Part shown: piece by piece, positions 25,664 to 33,764 of the stretch | Position numbering within the stretch: the first letter of the stretch is position 1 | Layout: each line of letters starts with the position of its first letter | Assembly (NCBI GenBank): GCA_020860245.1 | Contig: JAJBUQ010000004.1 | Span: 34,326 to 98,325 of the forward strand | Reading direction: 5' to 3' | Length of the DNA: 64,000 nt | Source: Rikenellaceae bacterium | GTDB lineage: Bacteria; Bacteroidota; Bacteroidia; Bacteroidales; Rikenellaceae | Position numbers and translations under genes: made by a program | Notes under the pieces: generated by a model | Databases searched by the model: none | Told to the model about the DNA's origin: nothing | The model's input: the letters and a program-made list of their open reading frames with translations, nothing else

Positions 25664-25729
25664 AACTCACACGACCTAACGGTCACTACCCCCTCAAAGT
25701 AGCGTGTCTACCAATTTCACCACCTGGGC
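25646..25729 (-). tRNA. tRNA-Leu(GAG)
   Basis: This 84-nt class II tRNA has acceptor GCCCAGG pairing with CCTGGGC, discriminator A, and anticodon stem CTACT/GGTAG with loop TTGAGGG, giving GAG (codons CTC/CTT). A long variable arm and a GTTCGAGTC T-arm are present. CCA is not encoded. No consensus promoter lies directly before it; the nearest is at 25867-25898. It is the integration site of the element. Confidence 0.95.
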
Positions 25730-25766
25730 AATATTATTCAATTTTCAACGACGAACCTTTTAAACT

Positions 25767-25860
25767 AAAAAAAGGCGGGATAGGAGGCTGAAGCCTTCCG
25801 TACCGTCTTTCCGTCTTACTAACTAAAACTACTAACTAACTTAAAACTGAACCTAAAAAC
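25767..25860 (-). ncRNA. Candidate small RNA or attenuating leader upstream of tRNA-Leu
   Basis: A minus-strand promoter (TTG 25898-25896, 21 bp, TATATTTG 25874-25867) would start a transcript near 25860. About 90 nt later comes a GGC-tgaa/ttca-GCC hairpin (25783-25799) and a T7 run (25773-25767). The body carries two tandem repeats read on the plus strand: TACTAACTAA (25817-25826, 25830-25839) and CCGTCTT (25803-25809, 25811-25817). It is either an independent sRNA or a terminator-controlled leader for tRNA-Leu, which lies 38 bp downstream without its own promoter. Confidence 0.5.
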
Positions 25861-25866
25861 TTTATG

Positions 25867-25898
25867 CAAATATAAGAATGTTTTACCTTGTTGTGCAA
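25867..25898 (-). promoter_or_regulatory. Promoter of the small RNA/tRNA-Leu transcript
   Basis: On the minus strand TTG (25898-25896), 21 bp and TATATTTG (25874-25867) fit the Bacteroidota consensus. Confidence 0.6.
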
Positions 25899-26097
25899 CA
25901 CTTTTTGTCAAACTTAACATTTTCTTAACTTAATAGTGAAAATATAATGTTTGCAAAATTCAATAGTTCAGACATTTAGCGTTTCGCGTCCAATAAATGT
26001 GACGGGATCCGTACTTTCAAAAGAACTTTTACGAGTGCAAATGTAAACATAAATTTAAAAAATTCAAGAGTTTTTAAATAAAAATGAAAAAATCCCG

Positions 26098-26105
26098 TAT
26101 ATTTG
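26098..26105 (+). promoter_or_regulatory. -7 element (TATATTTG) of rplY
   Basis: It matches TAnnTTTG exactly, about 66 bp before the rplY start. The leader between them is GC-richer than its surroundings and could fold, but I cannot assign a known ribosomal-protein leader. Confidence 0.55.
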
Positions 26106-26171
26106 TGCCGCAAATAATGTGATGGGGAGCTCCTGTATGCGGAACTCTGAGTAGCATTTAAAATTATTAAA

Positions 26172-26762
26172 ATGAAAACATTTGAAATTAAAGGCCGCAA
26201 ACGCGACGGTTTTGGTAAAAAAGAGACAAAAAAAGTACGCAGCGAAGGGTTGGTCCCTTGCGTGATTTACGGGGAAGGCGATACGGTACATTTTGCAGTG
26301 GATGCAAAGGAATTGAATCAGCTGATCTATACTCCTAACTCTTATATTATAGAGTTCGACATCGACGGAGAGAAGATCAAAGGTGTTATGAGGGAAGTTC
26401 AGTACCATCCGGTAAAAGATTATGTTCTGCATATAGATTTTTACAGAGTAGTCCCTGGTAAAAAAGTTGCTATCGACGTACCTGTAAAACTCTATGGAAA
26501 CTCGGAAGGGGTTAAAATGGGGGGTAAGCTTATGTTGAGTAAACGAAAACTCCGCGTTCTTGCGAATGAAGAGGATCTGCCTGATACTCTCGATATAGAT
26601 ATCTCCGGACTCGGACTTGGAAAATCTGTATTCGTAAGCGATCTCAGCTTTGAAAATATGGATATTCTCACTCCGGCAACGACAGCTATTTGTGCCGTTA
26701 AGATGACTCGTGCTGCAAGAGGTGCCGCTGCTGCCGCTGCCGCAGAAGAAAGAAAAAAATAA
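26172..26762 (+). CDS. rplY: 50S ribosomal protein L25/general stress protein Ctc
   Basis: The 196-residue length fits the two-domain (TL5/Ctc) form that binds 5S rRNA. The N-terminal L25 domain starts FEIKGRKRDGFGKKETKKVRSEG.VPCVIYG and includes VQYHPVKDYVLHIDFYRV. The C-terminal domain follows with VDVPVKLYGNSEGVKMGGKL and LPDTLDIDISGLGLGKSVFVSDL. The last 20 residues are Ala-rich then Glu/Lys-rich, a frequent tail in Bacteroidota. It heads a run with pth, an S4-domain gene and a calcium ATPase gene. Confidence 0.96.
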   Translation: MKTFEIKGRKRDGFGKKETKKVRSEGLVPCVIYGEGDTVHFAVDAKELNQLIYTPNSYIIEFDIDGEKIKGVMREVQYHPVKDYVLHIDFYRVVPGKKVAIDVPVKLYGNSEGVKMGGKLMLSKRKLRVLANEEDLPDTLDIDISGLGLGKSVFVSDLSFENMDILTPATTAICAVKMTRAARGAAAAAAAEERKK

Positions 26763-26808
26763 TTTCCGTCTTTAATAGCCTGTTAAAGGCCGCTTAAAAT
26801 TTTACGGA

Positions 26809-27372
26809 ATGAAGTATCTCATAGTCGGGTTAGGCAACATCGGAGCCGAATATGCCCATACCCGGCATAATATAGGATTTATGGTTTTGGACGCTTTAGC
26901 TAAAGCGTCCAATGCTGTTTTTACGACAGCACGGTACGGTTCGATTACAGAAATAAAGTTCAAAGGAAGAATTTTCCTCCTGCTAAAACCATCCACTTAC
27001 ATGAATCTAAGCGGTAAGGCGGTGAGCTACTGGATGAAGGTCGAGAAAATTCCTATCGAGAACGTTCTTGTCGTCGTCGATGATCTCGCACTGCCTCTGG
27101 GGTCGGTGCGCCTCAGAAAAAAAGGGAGTGACGGAGGACATAACGGTTTGAAGAGTATAACTGAAGTTTTGGGAAGACCGGACTATCCCCGTTTGAGATT
27201 TGGCATCGGAGATGCATTCCCCAAAGGGTATCAGGTCGATTATGTCCTGGGAGAATGGACTGACGAAGAGATGAAGATGCTGCCGGAAAGGATCGATCAT
27301 GCCATCGAAGCGATAAAATCGTTCGGGACTGCCGGTATGGATTACACGATGAACAATTTTAATAAAAAATAG
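26809..27372 (+). CDS. pth: Peptidyl-tRNA hydrolase
   Basis: The product has 187 residues, the usual length. It starts [23 protein letters not shown], where the Asn of GLGN and the catalytic His of TRHN are seen. The conserved [20 protein letters not shown] and [13 protein letters not shown] motifs follow. It frees tRNA from peptidyl-tRNA dropped by stalled ribosomes. The rplY-pth order is found in many bacteria. The stop is followed after one base by the next start, so the two are translationally linked. Confidence 0.97.
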   Translation: MKYLIVGLGNIGAEYAHTRHNIGFMVLDALAKASNAVFTTARYGSITEIKFKGRIFLLLKPSTYMNLSGKAVSYWMKVEKIPIENVLVVVDDLALPLGSVRLRKKGSDGGHNGLKSITEVLGRPDYPRLRFGIGDAFPKGYQVDYVLGEWTDEEMKMLPERIDHAIEAIKSFGTAGMDYTMNNFNKK

Positions 27373-27373
27373 A

Positions 27374-27775
27374 ATGTCACGCATAGATAAATGGCTTTGG
27401 GCCGTGCGTGTGTTTAAAACCCGGAGCGATGCCGCCGCCGCTTGTAAAAATAACAGGATTACGGTAAACGGTTCTGTCGCCAAGGCATCGAAGGAGGTTA
27501 AAAAGGGAGATATTGTCACGGTTAAGAAGATGCCGGTAATTTATACTCTCCGCGTACTCGAGGAGCTCAACAACCGACAGCCGGCAAAGAATGTTCCGAA
27601 TTTTATGGAGAATATCACCCCCCCGGAAGAACTCGGCAAACTTTATGGTCTTAAGAACGATTTTTTTGTCATGAGGGACCGCGGTGCAGGAAGACCTACG
27701 AAAAAAGAGCGGAGGGATATAGACGATATGATGGATTCGTTTCTTTATGACGGAGAAGAGGAGGGTGAGGATTAA
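27374..27775 (+). CDS. S4-domain RNA-binding protein (Hsp15-like)
   Basis: The product has 133 residues. The S4 domain is RIDKWLWAVRVFKTRSDAAAACKNNRITVNGSVAKASKEVKKGDIV, close to HslR/Hsp15, which recycles free 50S subunits carrying nascent chains. The C-terminal tail has GAGRPTKKERRDIDDMMD and an acidic end. Its place two bases after pth suits a ribosome-rescue role. Confidence 0.9.
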   Translation: MSRIDKWLWAVRVFKTRSDAAAACKNNRITVNGSVAKASKEVKKGDIVTVKKMPVIYTLRVLEELNNRQPAKNVPNFMENITPPEELGKLYGLKNDFFVMRDRGAGRPTKKERRDIDDMMDSFLYDGEEEGED

Positions 27776-27789
27776 TTAAATACGATATT

Positions 27790-30666
27790 ATGGCAGAGGG
27801 TAGGCAGGACTTGAGAGGGTTGAACAAACAGCAGATCAAAGAGAGTCGCGAAAAATACGGCGAAAATATACTTACCCCGCCGGATAAGGAACCGGTATGG
27901 AGGCTGTTCTTGGAGAAGTTTGAGGATCCGGTCATTAGGATACTGCTTATCGCGGCGTTTTTGTCTTTGGGTATATCCTTTGTTGAGAAAGAGTTTGCCG
28001 AGACCATTGGTATATTCTGCGCTATATTCCTTGCCACCGGGGTATCCTTCTGGTTTGAGTACGACGCCCGGAAAAAATTCGACCTTCTTGGCAAAGTTGA
28101 CGACGATACTCCTTATAAAGTGTTAAGGGACGGCGAGGTCGGACAGATTCCCAAAAAAGATATAGTAGTAGGCGATATCCTTATTCTCGAAACAGGCGAG
28201 GAGGTTCCTGCGGACGGAACCTTGATGGAGTCCGTATCGCTGATTGTGAATGAATCCAACCTTACCGGAGAACCTCTCGCCTCTAAGGATGCCGATATCA
28301 CAAAGAGGGACGATCAATCGACATATCCCTCTTATATGTTGATGCGGGGTTCCACCGTTGTCGAGGGCTACGGTAAATTAACCGTTACTGCGGTGGGGGA
28401 TTCCACCGAGTATGGCAAAGTGGCACGTCAGTCCGCTATTAAACCTGACGAGAAGACTCCTCTCAGTATTCAACTGGAGAGCCTTGCCAAATTTATAGGG
28501 GTAATTGGATTCTCTCTTGCATTCCTAACGTTCATTCTGCTGTTTCTGAAAGATATATTCATAGTGGACTACGATTATACTGCTCCGCAGATATGGACGC
28601 TTTGCTGTGTACTGATCTCGTTGGCGGTAATGTCGGTAAAAATCTGGGTGCCTATACTCTACGACGGATTCGAACTGGCCGGTAAGAAAAAACAAGTACC
28701 TGTTGTCATCGATAAACTCGGATGGATCAAATGGATTATTATAGGGCTGATGGTATTCTTTATACTCTCCGCCGCAGGGTATCTCTTCGATGTCGATCCT
28801 CTCGAGGGCGGCTCATGGCTCTCTTTGGAGTCGACAAACAGGCTTCTACGTTATTTTATGGTAGCTGTGACCTTAATAGTGGTAGCCGTGCCCGAAGGGC
28901 TGCCTATGAGCGTGACCCTCAGCCTTGCCTTGAGCATGCGCAGAATGCTGAAAACCAATAATCTCGTCCGTAATATGCACGCATGCGAGACTATGGGAGC
29001 CGCTACCGTAATATGCACCGATAAAACAGGAACTCTCACCCAAAACCGTATGACGGTGGAGGAGACGCAGTACTTCTCTCTCGCGGACCAGAAGTTATCC
29101 GGCGACGCTATCAGTAACCTTATTGCAGAAGGAATCGCCGTGAATTCCACCGCGTTCCTCGAGAAGACGGACGGTATTAAAGTTATCGGTAATCCTACGG
29201 AGGGAGCGTTGCTCCTATGGCTCGATTCCTTCGGAGTGGATTATATTAAGATACGGGAATCAACGGACATTATGGATCAGCTTACGTTCAACACCGAACG
29301 CAAGTATATGGCGACACTCGTGGATAATGAGGGTGGTAAGATGCTATACATAAAAGGTGCTCCGGAGATCGTATTGTCCAAATGCAGCAAAGTTCTGATA
29401 AACGGCAGTGAAGTTCCTGTCGAAGAGTATGAACATAAGATCGCGGAATTAACCCTTAAATATCAGCGGAAGGCTATGCGGACCTTAGGATTTGCTTACT
29501 GTAACCCTGCGGACGAGGTAAGTAAGTGTGAGGAAGCGATGGAGCGCTGTAAACTTGTGTTCCTCGGAATTGTGGCGATAATGGATCCTGTTCGCGAAGA
29601 TGTTCCGGAAGCCGTAGAAAAGTGCCTGGACGCAGGGATCGATATAAAGATTGTTACCGGGGATACCCCGGCCACTGCCAGAGAGATCGCGAGCCGGATC
29701 GGATTATTCTCTGCCGACGATGGAGATGAAAACATAATCACCGGAACAGAGTTTGAAAATACTCCGGATGAGAATATCTCCTGCCGTCTCGGCGAAATAA
29801 AAATAATGGCACGGGCGAGACCTTCCGATAAACAGAGACTTGTACAGCTTCTCCAGAAGAATGGCGAGATAGTCGCGGTGACAGGAGATGGAACCAACGA
29901 TGCTCCCGCCCTTAATTTTGCCCATGTGGGACTCTCGATGGGCAGCGGAACCTCTGTAGCCAAAGAGGCGAGCGACATCACACTTCTCGACGATTCCTTC
30001 GGAAGCATAGCTACTGCCGTAATGTGGGGGCGGTCGCTGTATAAAAATATCCAAAGATTCGTACTATTCCAACTCACGATAAATTTTACTGCCATAATAA
30101 TTGTCTTTGCCGGATCGATATTCGGAACGGAGTTTCCGCTTACGGTGACGCAGATGCTATGGGTGAACCTTATAATGGATACGTTTGCAGCCTGCGCCCT
30201 TGCATCTCTACCGCCCGATCCGAGAGTTATGACGGAAAAACCGAGGCGTGCGACAGATTTTATCGTTAACCGCGAGATGAAAAATAAGATAATTCTTACG
30301 GGATCTCTGTTTGTACTGGTTCTCGCTGGCATGCTATTTTATTTCGGACGAGAAGTTGATATATACCAGTTGTCGGTATTTTTTACTGTTTTCGTGATGC
30401 TCCAGTTCTGGAATATGTTCAACGCCAAGGCGTTCGGATCCGCGAGGTCCGCATTCAGCAGTATGTCCGAATCGAAAGTATTTTTGTTTATTTTGCTTAT
30501 TATCCTCGCAGGGCAGATCTTTATTGTAAACTACGCAGGGGAAATATTCCGTACCGTACCGATAAACTTCCGGGATTGGATTCTCATAATTGCCGCGACC
30601 TCCTCCGTCCTTTGGATCGGAGAATTTACACGTTGGAGAAGAAGAAAACGAGCTTATCAACACTAA
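27790..30666 (+). CDS. Calcium-translocating P-type ATPase (PMCA/type IIB-like)
   Basis: The product has 958 residues. The actuator-domain TGE-like loop is ESNLTGEP. PEGLPMSVTLSLA in TM4 is the ion-binding helix, and CTDKTGTLT carries the phosphorylated Asp near residue 411. KGAPEIVL lies in the nucleotide domain, with MDPVREDVPEAV, VTGDTPATA and VTGDGTNDAPALN in the hinge. Around residues 270-335 there is an extra segment with a second hydrophobic stretch between TM3 and TM4, which I recall from Bacteroidota relatives. It would pump Ca2+ out of the cytoplasm at the inner membrane. It is the last gene of the rplY run, 15 bp after the S4 gene. Confidence 0.93.
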   Translation: MAEGRQDLRGLNKQQIKESREKYGENILTPPDKEPVWRLFLEKFEDPVIRILLIAAFLSLGISFVEKEFAETIGIFCAIFLATGVSFWFEYDARKKFDLLGKVDDDTPYKVLRDGEVGQIPKKDIVVGDILILETGEEVPADGTLMESVSLIVNESNLTGEPLASKDADITKRDDQSTYPSYMLMRGSTVVEGYGKLTVTAVGDSTEYGKVARQSAIKPDEKTPLSIQLESLAKFIGVIGFSLAFLTFILLFLKDIFIVDYDYTAPQIWTLCCVLISLAVMSVKIWVPILYDGFELAGKKKQVPVVIDKLGWIKWIIIGLMVFFILSAAGYLFDVDPLEGGSWLSLESTNRLLRYFMVAVTLIVVAVPEGLPMSVTLSLALSMRRMLKTNNLVRNMHACETMGAATVICTDKTGTLTQNRMTVEETQYFSLADQKLSGDAISNLIAEGIAVNSTAFLEKTDGIKVIGNPTEGALLLWLDSFGVDYIKIRESTDIMDQLTFNTERKYMATLVDNEGGKMLYIKGAPEIVLSKCSKVLINGSEVPVEEYEHKIAELTLKYQRKAMRTLGFAYCNPADEVSKCEEAMERCKLVFLGIVAIMDPVREDVPEAVEKCLDAGIDIKIVTGDTPATAREIASRIGLFSADDGDENIITGTEFENTPDENISCRLGEIKIMARARPSDKQRLVQLLQKNGEIVAVTGDGTNDAPALNFAHVGLSMGSGTSVAKEASDITLLDDSFGSIATAVMWGRSLYKNIQRFVLFQLTINFTAIIIVFAGSIFGTEFPLTVTQMLWVNLIMDTFAACALASLPPDPRVMTEKPRRATDFIVNREMKNKIILTGSLFVLVLAGMLFYFGREVDIYQLSVFFTVFVMLQFWNMFNAKAFGSARSAFSSMSESKVFLFILLIILAGQIFIVNYAGEIFRTVPINFRDWILIIAATSSVLWIGEFTRWRRRKRAYQH

Positions 30667-30673
30667 AGTACGA

Positions 30674-30713
30674 CGCAAAAAAAGTTCACAACATTATAAT
30701 TGTTGTGAACTTC
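30674..30713 (-). terminator. Terminator of the minus-strand outer membrane protein gene
   Basis: The stem is 30684-30693 with 30701-30710 and a 7-nt loop. On the minus strand it is followed by T7. It may weakly end the calcium ATPase transcript too. Confidence 0.8.
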
Positions 30714-30731
30714 GAAAATAAAGCGGTCGGG

Positions 30732-31406
30732 TTAAAATGATATTCCTAATCGTATCATAAAATTGTTCGTGTAGGATTTATTATCATCGAATGTTTCAAT
30801 AAAGCCGCGCTGAAATGTAAAATCCAGGTTATATCGATTGTACCATACACCGAAACCGACGTTGATTCCCACATCGTAACTGTTCCAGTCGTCCCAGTCT
30901 TTTAATTTGTAGCTGTATTCGTATCCACGGTATTCTATTTTCATTTTTCCGGTATAATCGTATGAGAAAAAGGTGCCTAAATGGGCGTCGATCTTAAATT
31001 CCTCGGTTACTCCATATTTCCATCCGAAAGTAAACGGAGAGATTCGGATATTGTGCGCGATCAGGTTCTCTTCGTAATTTGTTTCTTTATACTTGGCGCC
31101 GCGGGATCCCGCGCCGAACTCCATACCCCAATAGGCTCCTATTATTCCGATCGGTTTCTGAAATCCGAATGTCGCGTCATACCCGACCTTACTGTCCAGA
31201 CCGTCTCCTCCGTCACCGGCAAAATTCATAATATTTAGTCCTGTACGAACGAACCATTCTGTGGAAGGGGAGGGTTCGGGCTGAGGCTTCGGTTCACTAA
31301 CCGATACGGTAGTAATACTTCTTGAAGTGGACGATACAATATTTGACTGTGCGTAAATGTAGCTGCCAAATAAAATCGCAATTAACGGGAGTATAATTTT
31401 TTTCAT
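30732..31406 (-). CDS. Outer membrane beta-barrel protein
   Basis: The product has 224 residues with a signal peptidase I signal (MKKIILPLIAILFGSYIYAQ, cut after YAQ). A Pro/Glu/Ser-rich spacer (about 38-48) is followed by alternating amphipathic beta strands rich in Tyr, Gly and Phe. It ends in an aromatic residue (LGISF), the signature recognised by the BAM machinery. This fits a small 8-strand barrel of the PorT/OmpA-barrel type. It is probably co-transcribed with the exported protein gene 30 bp upstream. Function unknown. Confidence 0.75.
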   Translation of the reverse strand: MKKIILPLIAILFGSYIYAQSNIVSSTSRSITTVSVSEPKPQPEPSPSTEWFVRTGLNIMNFAGDGGDGLDSKVGYDATFGFQKPIGIIGAYWGMEFGAGSRGAKYKETNYEENLIAHNIRISPFTFGWKYGVTEEFKIDAHLGTFFSYDYTGKMKIEYRGYEYSYKLKDWDDWNSYDVGINVGFGVWYNRYNLDFTFQRGFIETFDDNKSYTNNFMIRLGISF

Positions 31407-31436
31407 GGTTCTTTTTTAAGTTTAACAATTAATAGG

Positions 31437-31937
31437 TTATTTAATTATGGCCGCCATTTTATCTTTTTCGTTAGTAGTGTACGTTTTATCCATTTTTATC
31501 CATTCGTAGTCTTCCTGAGATGCCGTAGCCCAGTTCGCAAATCTTGCAGGATAGCCGACTACTTTGAGTTTATAATCCTTCTCCGATTTATCAAATTCAA
31601 GATTGAACATCGCCGCTACAATTATATCGCACGCTATCCCTCTTATTTTTGAGGCCTCTTCGGACGCCATGTATAATCCCCAACTACGTATCTCTTCGAG
31701 ATCTCCCCTCATACTTACTTCGACTTTGCTCCGTTCGAGAGTGAACGTATGCTCGAATCTTACTGAATCGACCATAAGTTCCACCACTGTGGGTTTAACA
31801 TAAGCGCTCGATACCGGTTCGAGAACACGTGCCTGTGTATTCTGGTACTCGAAGTCTGTAATGACTGTCTTCGGCTGGGCATATATTGAGAATATACCGG
31901 CGAATACAGTGAATGCTGTTAAAATTGATTTCTTCAT
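31437..31937 (-). CDS. Exported protein of unknown function
   Basis: The product has 166 residues with a clear signal peptide (MKKSILTAFTVFAGIFSIYAQ). The body has no motif I recognise; YVKPTVVELMVDSVRFEHTF and DYKLKVVGYPARFANW are notable. It is followed after 30 bp by the barrel protein gene on the same strand, so the two may work together at the envelope. A TATTTTTG element on the minus strand (32022-32029) could be its promoter. Confidence 0.65.
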   Translation of the reverse strand: MKKSILTAFTVFAGIFSIYAQPKTVITDFEYQNTQARVLEPVSSAYVKPTVVELMVDSVRFEHTFTLERSKVEVSMRGDLEEIRSWGLYMASEEASKIRGIACDIIVAAMFNLEFDKSEKDYKLKVVGYPARFANWATASQEDYEWIKMDKTYTTNEKDKMAAIIK

Positions 31938-32105
31938 CTTTTACACTGTTTGGTTTTTATAATTTTTACGCAGTCTTACACGGTATTTGGTAATTGCAGT
32001 ATATTTAAATTATATTTTGCACAAAAATATTTAAAAATAGTAAATATGTTGATTTACAGGTGCTTCCATAAAGTATACTAAATTGTAATCTATTTGGATA
32101 CAGTT

Positions 32106-32330
32106 CTATTGTTTATCCCGTAAATCCATTTTTACCTGATCCGATATATCCAGAAAGAAATCGTGGCCGAGAATACGGGAGATCCGTAAAAGTAATTGAG
32201 TGTCAATGCTTTCCTTGTGAAATATTTTATATACGTTGGGACGTGTACAGCACAGCTGCCGGGCAAACCATGTGACGGTACGACCTTGTTCGCGAAGAGT
32301 GCGTTCGATAAGTTCTCCGGTATGAATCAT
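32106..32330 (-). CDS. Small XRE-like helix-turn-helix protein
   Basis: The product has 74 residues from ATG 32330; an earlier in-frame start would add 16 residues with no family resemblance. The body reads IERTLREQGRTVTWFARQLCCTRPNVYKIFHKESIDTQLLLRISRIL, a Cro/C1-type HTH in which RPNVYKIF is the recognition helix. Such single-domain proteins are common in Bacteroidales. It stands alone downstream of the 6S-like RNA candidate. Confidence 0.75.
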   Translation of the reverse strand: MIHTGELIERTLREQGRTVTWFARQLCCTRPNVYKIFHKESIDTQLLLRISRILGHDFFLDISDQVKMDLRDKQ

Positions 32331-32401
32331 TCCTTCTTCATGATAACCGTCTCGATTCCCTTGAGAACAATATAACAACTTGGAATACAGAAGAATTTAA
32401 A

Positions 32402-32500
32402 CAGAAAAAGCGTGGGAATCTTACCTTTGCTCGCTTCGTGCTTCAGGCCCTCGCATGCCCACCCTCCGAGAACGAGCAACGCAGAAAGCCCACGCTGATA
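32402..32500 (-). ncRNA. Candidate 6S-like RNA
   Basis: On the minus strand GCGTGGG...CCCACGC (32495-32489 with 32416-32410) closes a rod and is followed by T5. An internal bubble of about 8 and 13 nt leads to a 7-bp stem (32479-32473 with 32433-32427), then a short CTCG/CGAG apical hairpin. A rod with one central bubble plus a terminator is the 6S plan. A near-consensus TATGCTTG lies at 32515-32508. No long reading frame fits the region. I rely on shape only; the class could be another Bacteroidales RNA. Confidence 0.5.
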
Positions 32501-32554
32501 TGAAACACAAGCATATTTCCTTCCGGAAATAAAACCGATGTTGAAATACATATC

Positions 32555-32650
32555 AGGAGGACGTCTTTGTCGCTATTGTTCTTTTCGAAGGGTTCAAAAT
32601 TTGCGAGGTTTTGAAACACGAAAGACAAACGCTTGTAAACGTCTTCTATG
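32555..32650. other. Unassigned region with nested inverted repeats
   Basis: GTCTTT...AAAGAC encloses TTCAAAA-N9-TTTTGAA. The surrounding 280 bp up to the sod terminator holds no convincing gene. It could be a further RNA or a remnant. Confidence 0.35.
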
Positions 32651-32732
32651 TAAATTACACTACCCGCTCCCGCCATAACAGGCGCTCTGCGAAATAGTGC
32701 GTCGTAAAGGTAGGAAATTCTGTCGAATTAAA

Positions 32733-32763
32733 AAGAAGAACGGCAGCTGTCAGGGCTGCCGTC
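32733..32763 (-). terminator. Terminator of the superoxide dismutase gene
   Basis: Stem ACGGCAGC/GCTGCCGT (32740-32747 with 32755-32762) and a 7-nt loop; T-rich tail on the minus strand. Confidence 0.85.
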
Positions 32764-32781
32764 TTGCGGGTAAGAGCTTCA

Positions 32782-33423
32782 TTACCTTTGCGAATACCTC
32801 TCTTCCACCATATCCCAATCCGTTATACGCCATATATTGCCGAGGTAAGTATTCCTCTGGTTGCGGTAATCGATATAATAAGAATGCTCCCATAGATCGA
32901 CAGCTATTAAAGGAATCTTCCCTTCGCGTATAGGATTATCAGCGTTCCCGGTTTTAAGTATCTCCAAATTACCGGTATTGTCACTGACGAGCCAAACCCA
33001 TCCGGAACCGAACAAGGAATTGCCGGACTCTTCGAATTTATTCTTAAAATCTTCGAACGACCCGAAGTCCCTTATTATGGCAGTATAAAGTTCTCCTTCC
33101 GGATGATCCTTGGTCTCTGACTCAGGTCCCAGTCCGTCGAAGAATAGAATATGATTGACTATCTGCGCCCCGTTGTTAAAAATATTTCCGGTAGCCGATT
33201 TTACTATCTCTGTTAAAGTAGAGTTTTCGAACGGAGTGCCGATAATCAGGTCATTCAGTTTATCTACGTAACTCTGAACGTGTTTACCGTGGTGATATTT
33301 TATGGTCTCTCTGCTCATTACCGGAGAGAGTGCGTCCGGTCCGTAAGGTAATTCAGGCAGTGTGAATCCGCTGATAAGGACCCAGAAACTTCCGCCGATA
33401 ATAAAATCGCGAAATTTTTTCAT
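32782..33423 (-). CDS. sod: Fe/Mn superoxide dismutase with an N-terminal export signal
   Basis: The product has 213 residues, about 20 more than usual. The extra N-terminus (MKKFRDFIIGGSFWVLISGF) is a basic start and a hydrophobic core like a signal peptide or anchor. The enzyme proper begins TLPELPYGPDAL. Metal ligands are visible: the first His near HHGKHV, the second in IVNHILFF, and Asp and His in VDLWEHSYYIDYRN. The loop normally read as NHTFYW is changed to NHILFF. It would convert superoxide to peroxide, probably outside the cytoplasm. It has its own terminator and no operon partner. Confidence 0.9.
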   Translation of the reverse strand: MKKFRDFIIGGSFWVLISGFTLPELPYGPDALSPVMSRETIKYHHGKHVQSYVDKLNDLIIGTPFENSTLTEIVKSATGNIFNNGAQIVNHILFFDGLGPESETKDHPEGELYTAIIRDFGSFEDFKNKFEESGNSLFGSGWVWLVSDNTGNLEILKTGNADNPIREGKIPLIAVDLWEHSYYIDYRNQRNTYLGNIWRITDWDMVEERYSQR

Positions 33424-33488
33424 CTATTCTGATTTTATGATTGTTCCGGAAATTCCTCAAGAATTGTTCCAACGGACCGGAAATAATT

Positions 33489-33764
33489 TTAGTAGGCCAT
33501 TAATTCTGAAATTTTCTTAGTCTTACAAATAAGTTTGGTGTGGATAACATCGTTTACCGGATCGATGATTATCTCGTATCTTATCTTGTTACCGATAGCA
33601 TTCCTGCAATCTACCGTGGTCCGAATGTAATTATCCGAAGTTATTTCCAAATTGCCGAAACAGATGATAGTCAGTCCGGTATACCGGGTAATTAATTTTT
33701 CAATAAGATTCTTAGATTTACAGTCAATGATCCGGATACCGTCCAAAATGATTTTAGCTGTCAT
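33489..33764 (-). CDS. Small protein of unknown function
   Basis: The product has 91 residues with no signal peptide and no recognised domain. The beta-strand-like pattern IIDCKSKNLIEKLITRYTGLTIICFGNLEITS resembles a small compact cytoplasmic fold. A TATCTTTG promoter element on the minus strand at 33961-33968 would give a 190-nt leader that begins with a strong hairpin. Codon use looks like its neighbours, so I think the gene is real. Confidence 0.5.
   Translation of the reverse strand: MTAKIILDGIRIIDCKSKNLIEKLITRYTGLTIICFGNLEITSDNYIRTTVDCRNAIGNKIRYEIIIDPVNDVIHTKLICKTKKISELMAY

Noticed and set aside
25816..25839. Start of a CRISPR array or satellite
   Set aside because: Only two short TACTAACTAA copies exist, three bases apart, with no spacer structure and no cas genes. 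No CRISPR array was seen anywhere in the window.
29496..30332. A 278-codon open frame antisense to the calcium ATPase
   Set aside because: It is Ser/Thr-rich antisense translation of conserved ATPase motifs.
32422..32429. TACCTTTG promoter match on the plus strand
   Set aside because: It falls inside the 6S-like RNA stem and no plus-strand gene follows.
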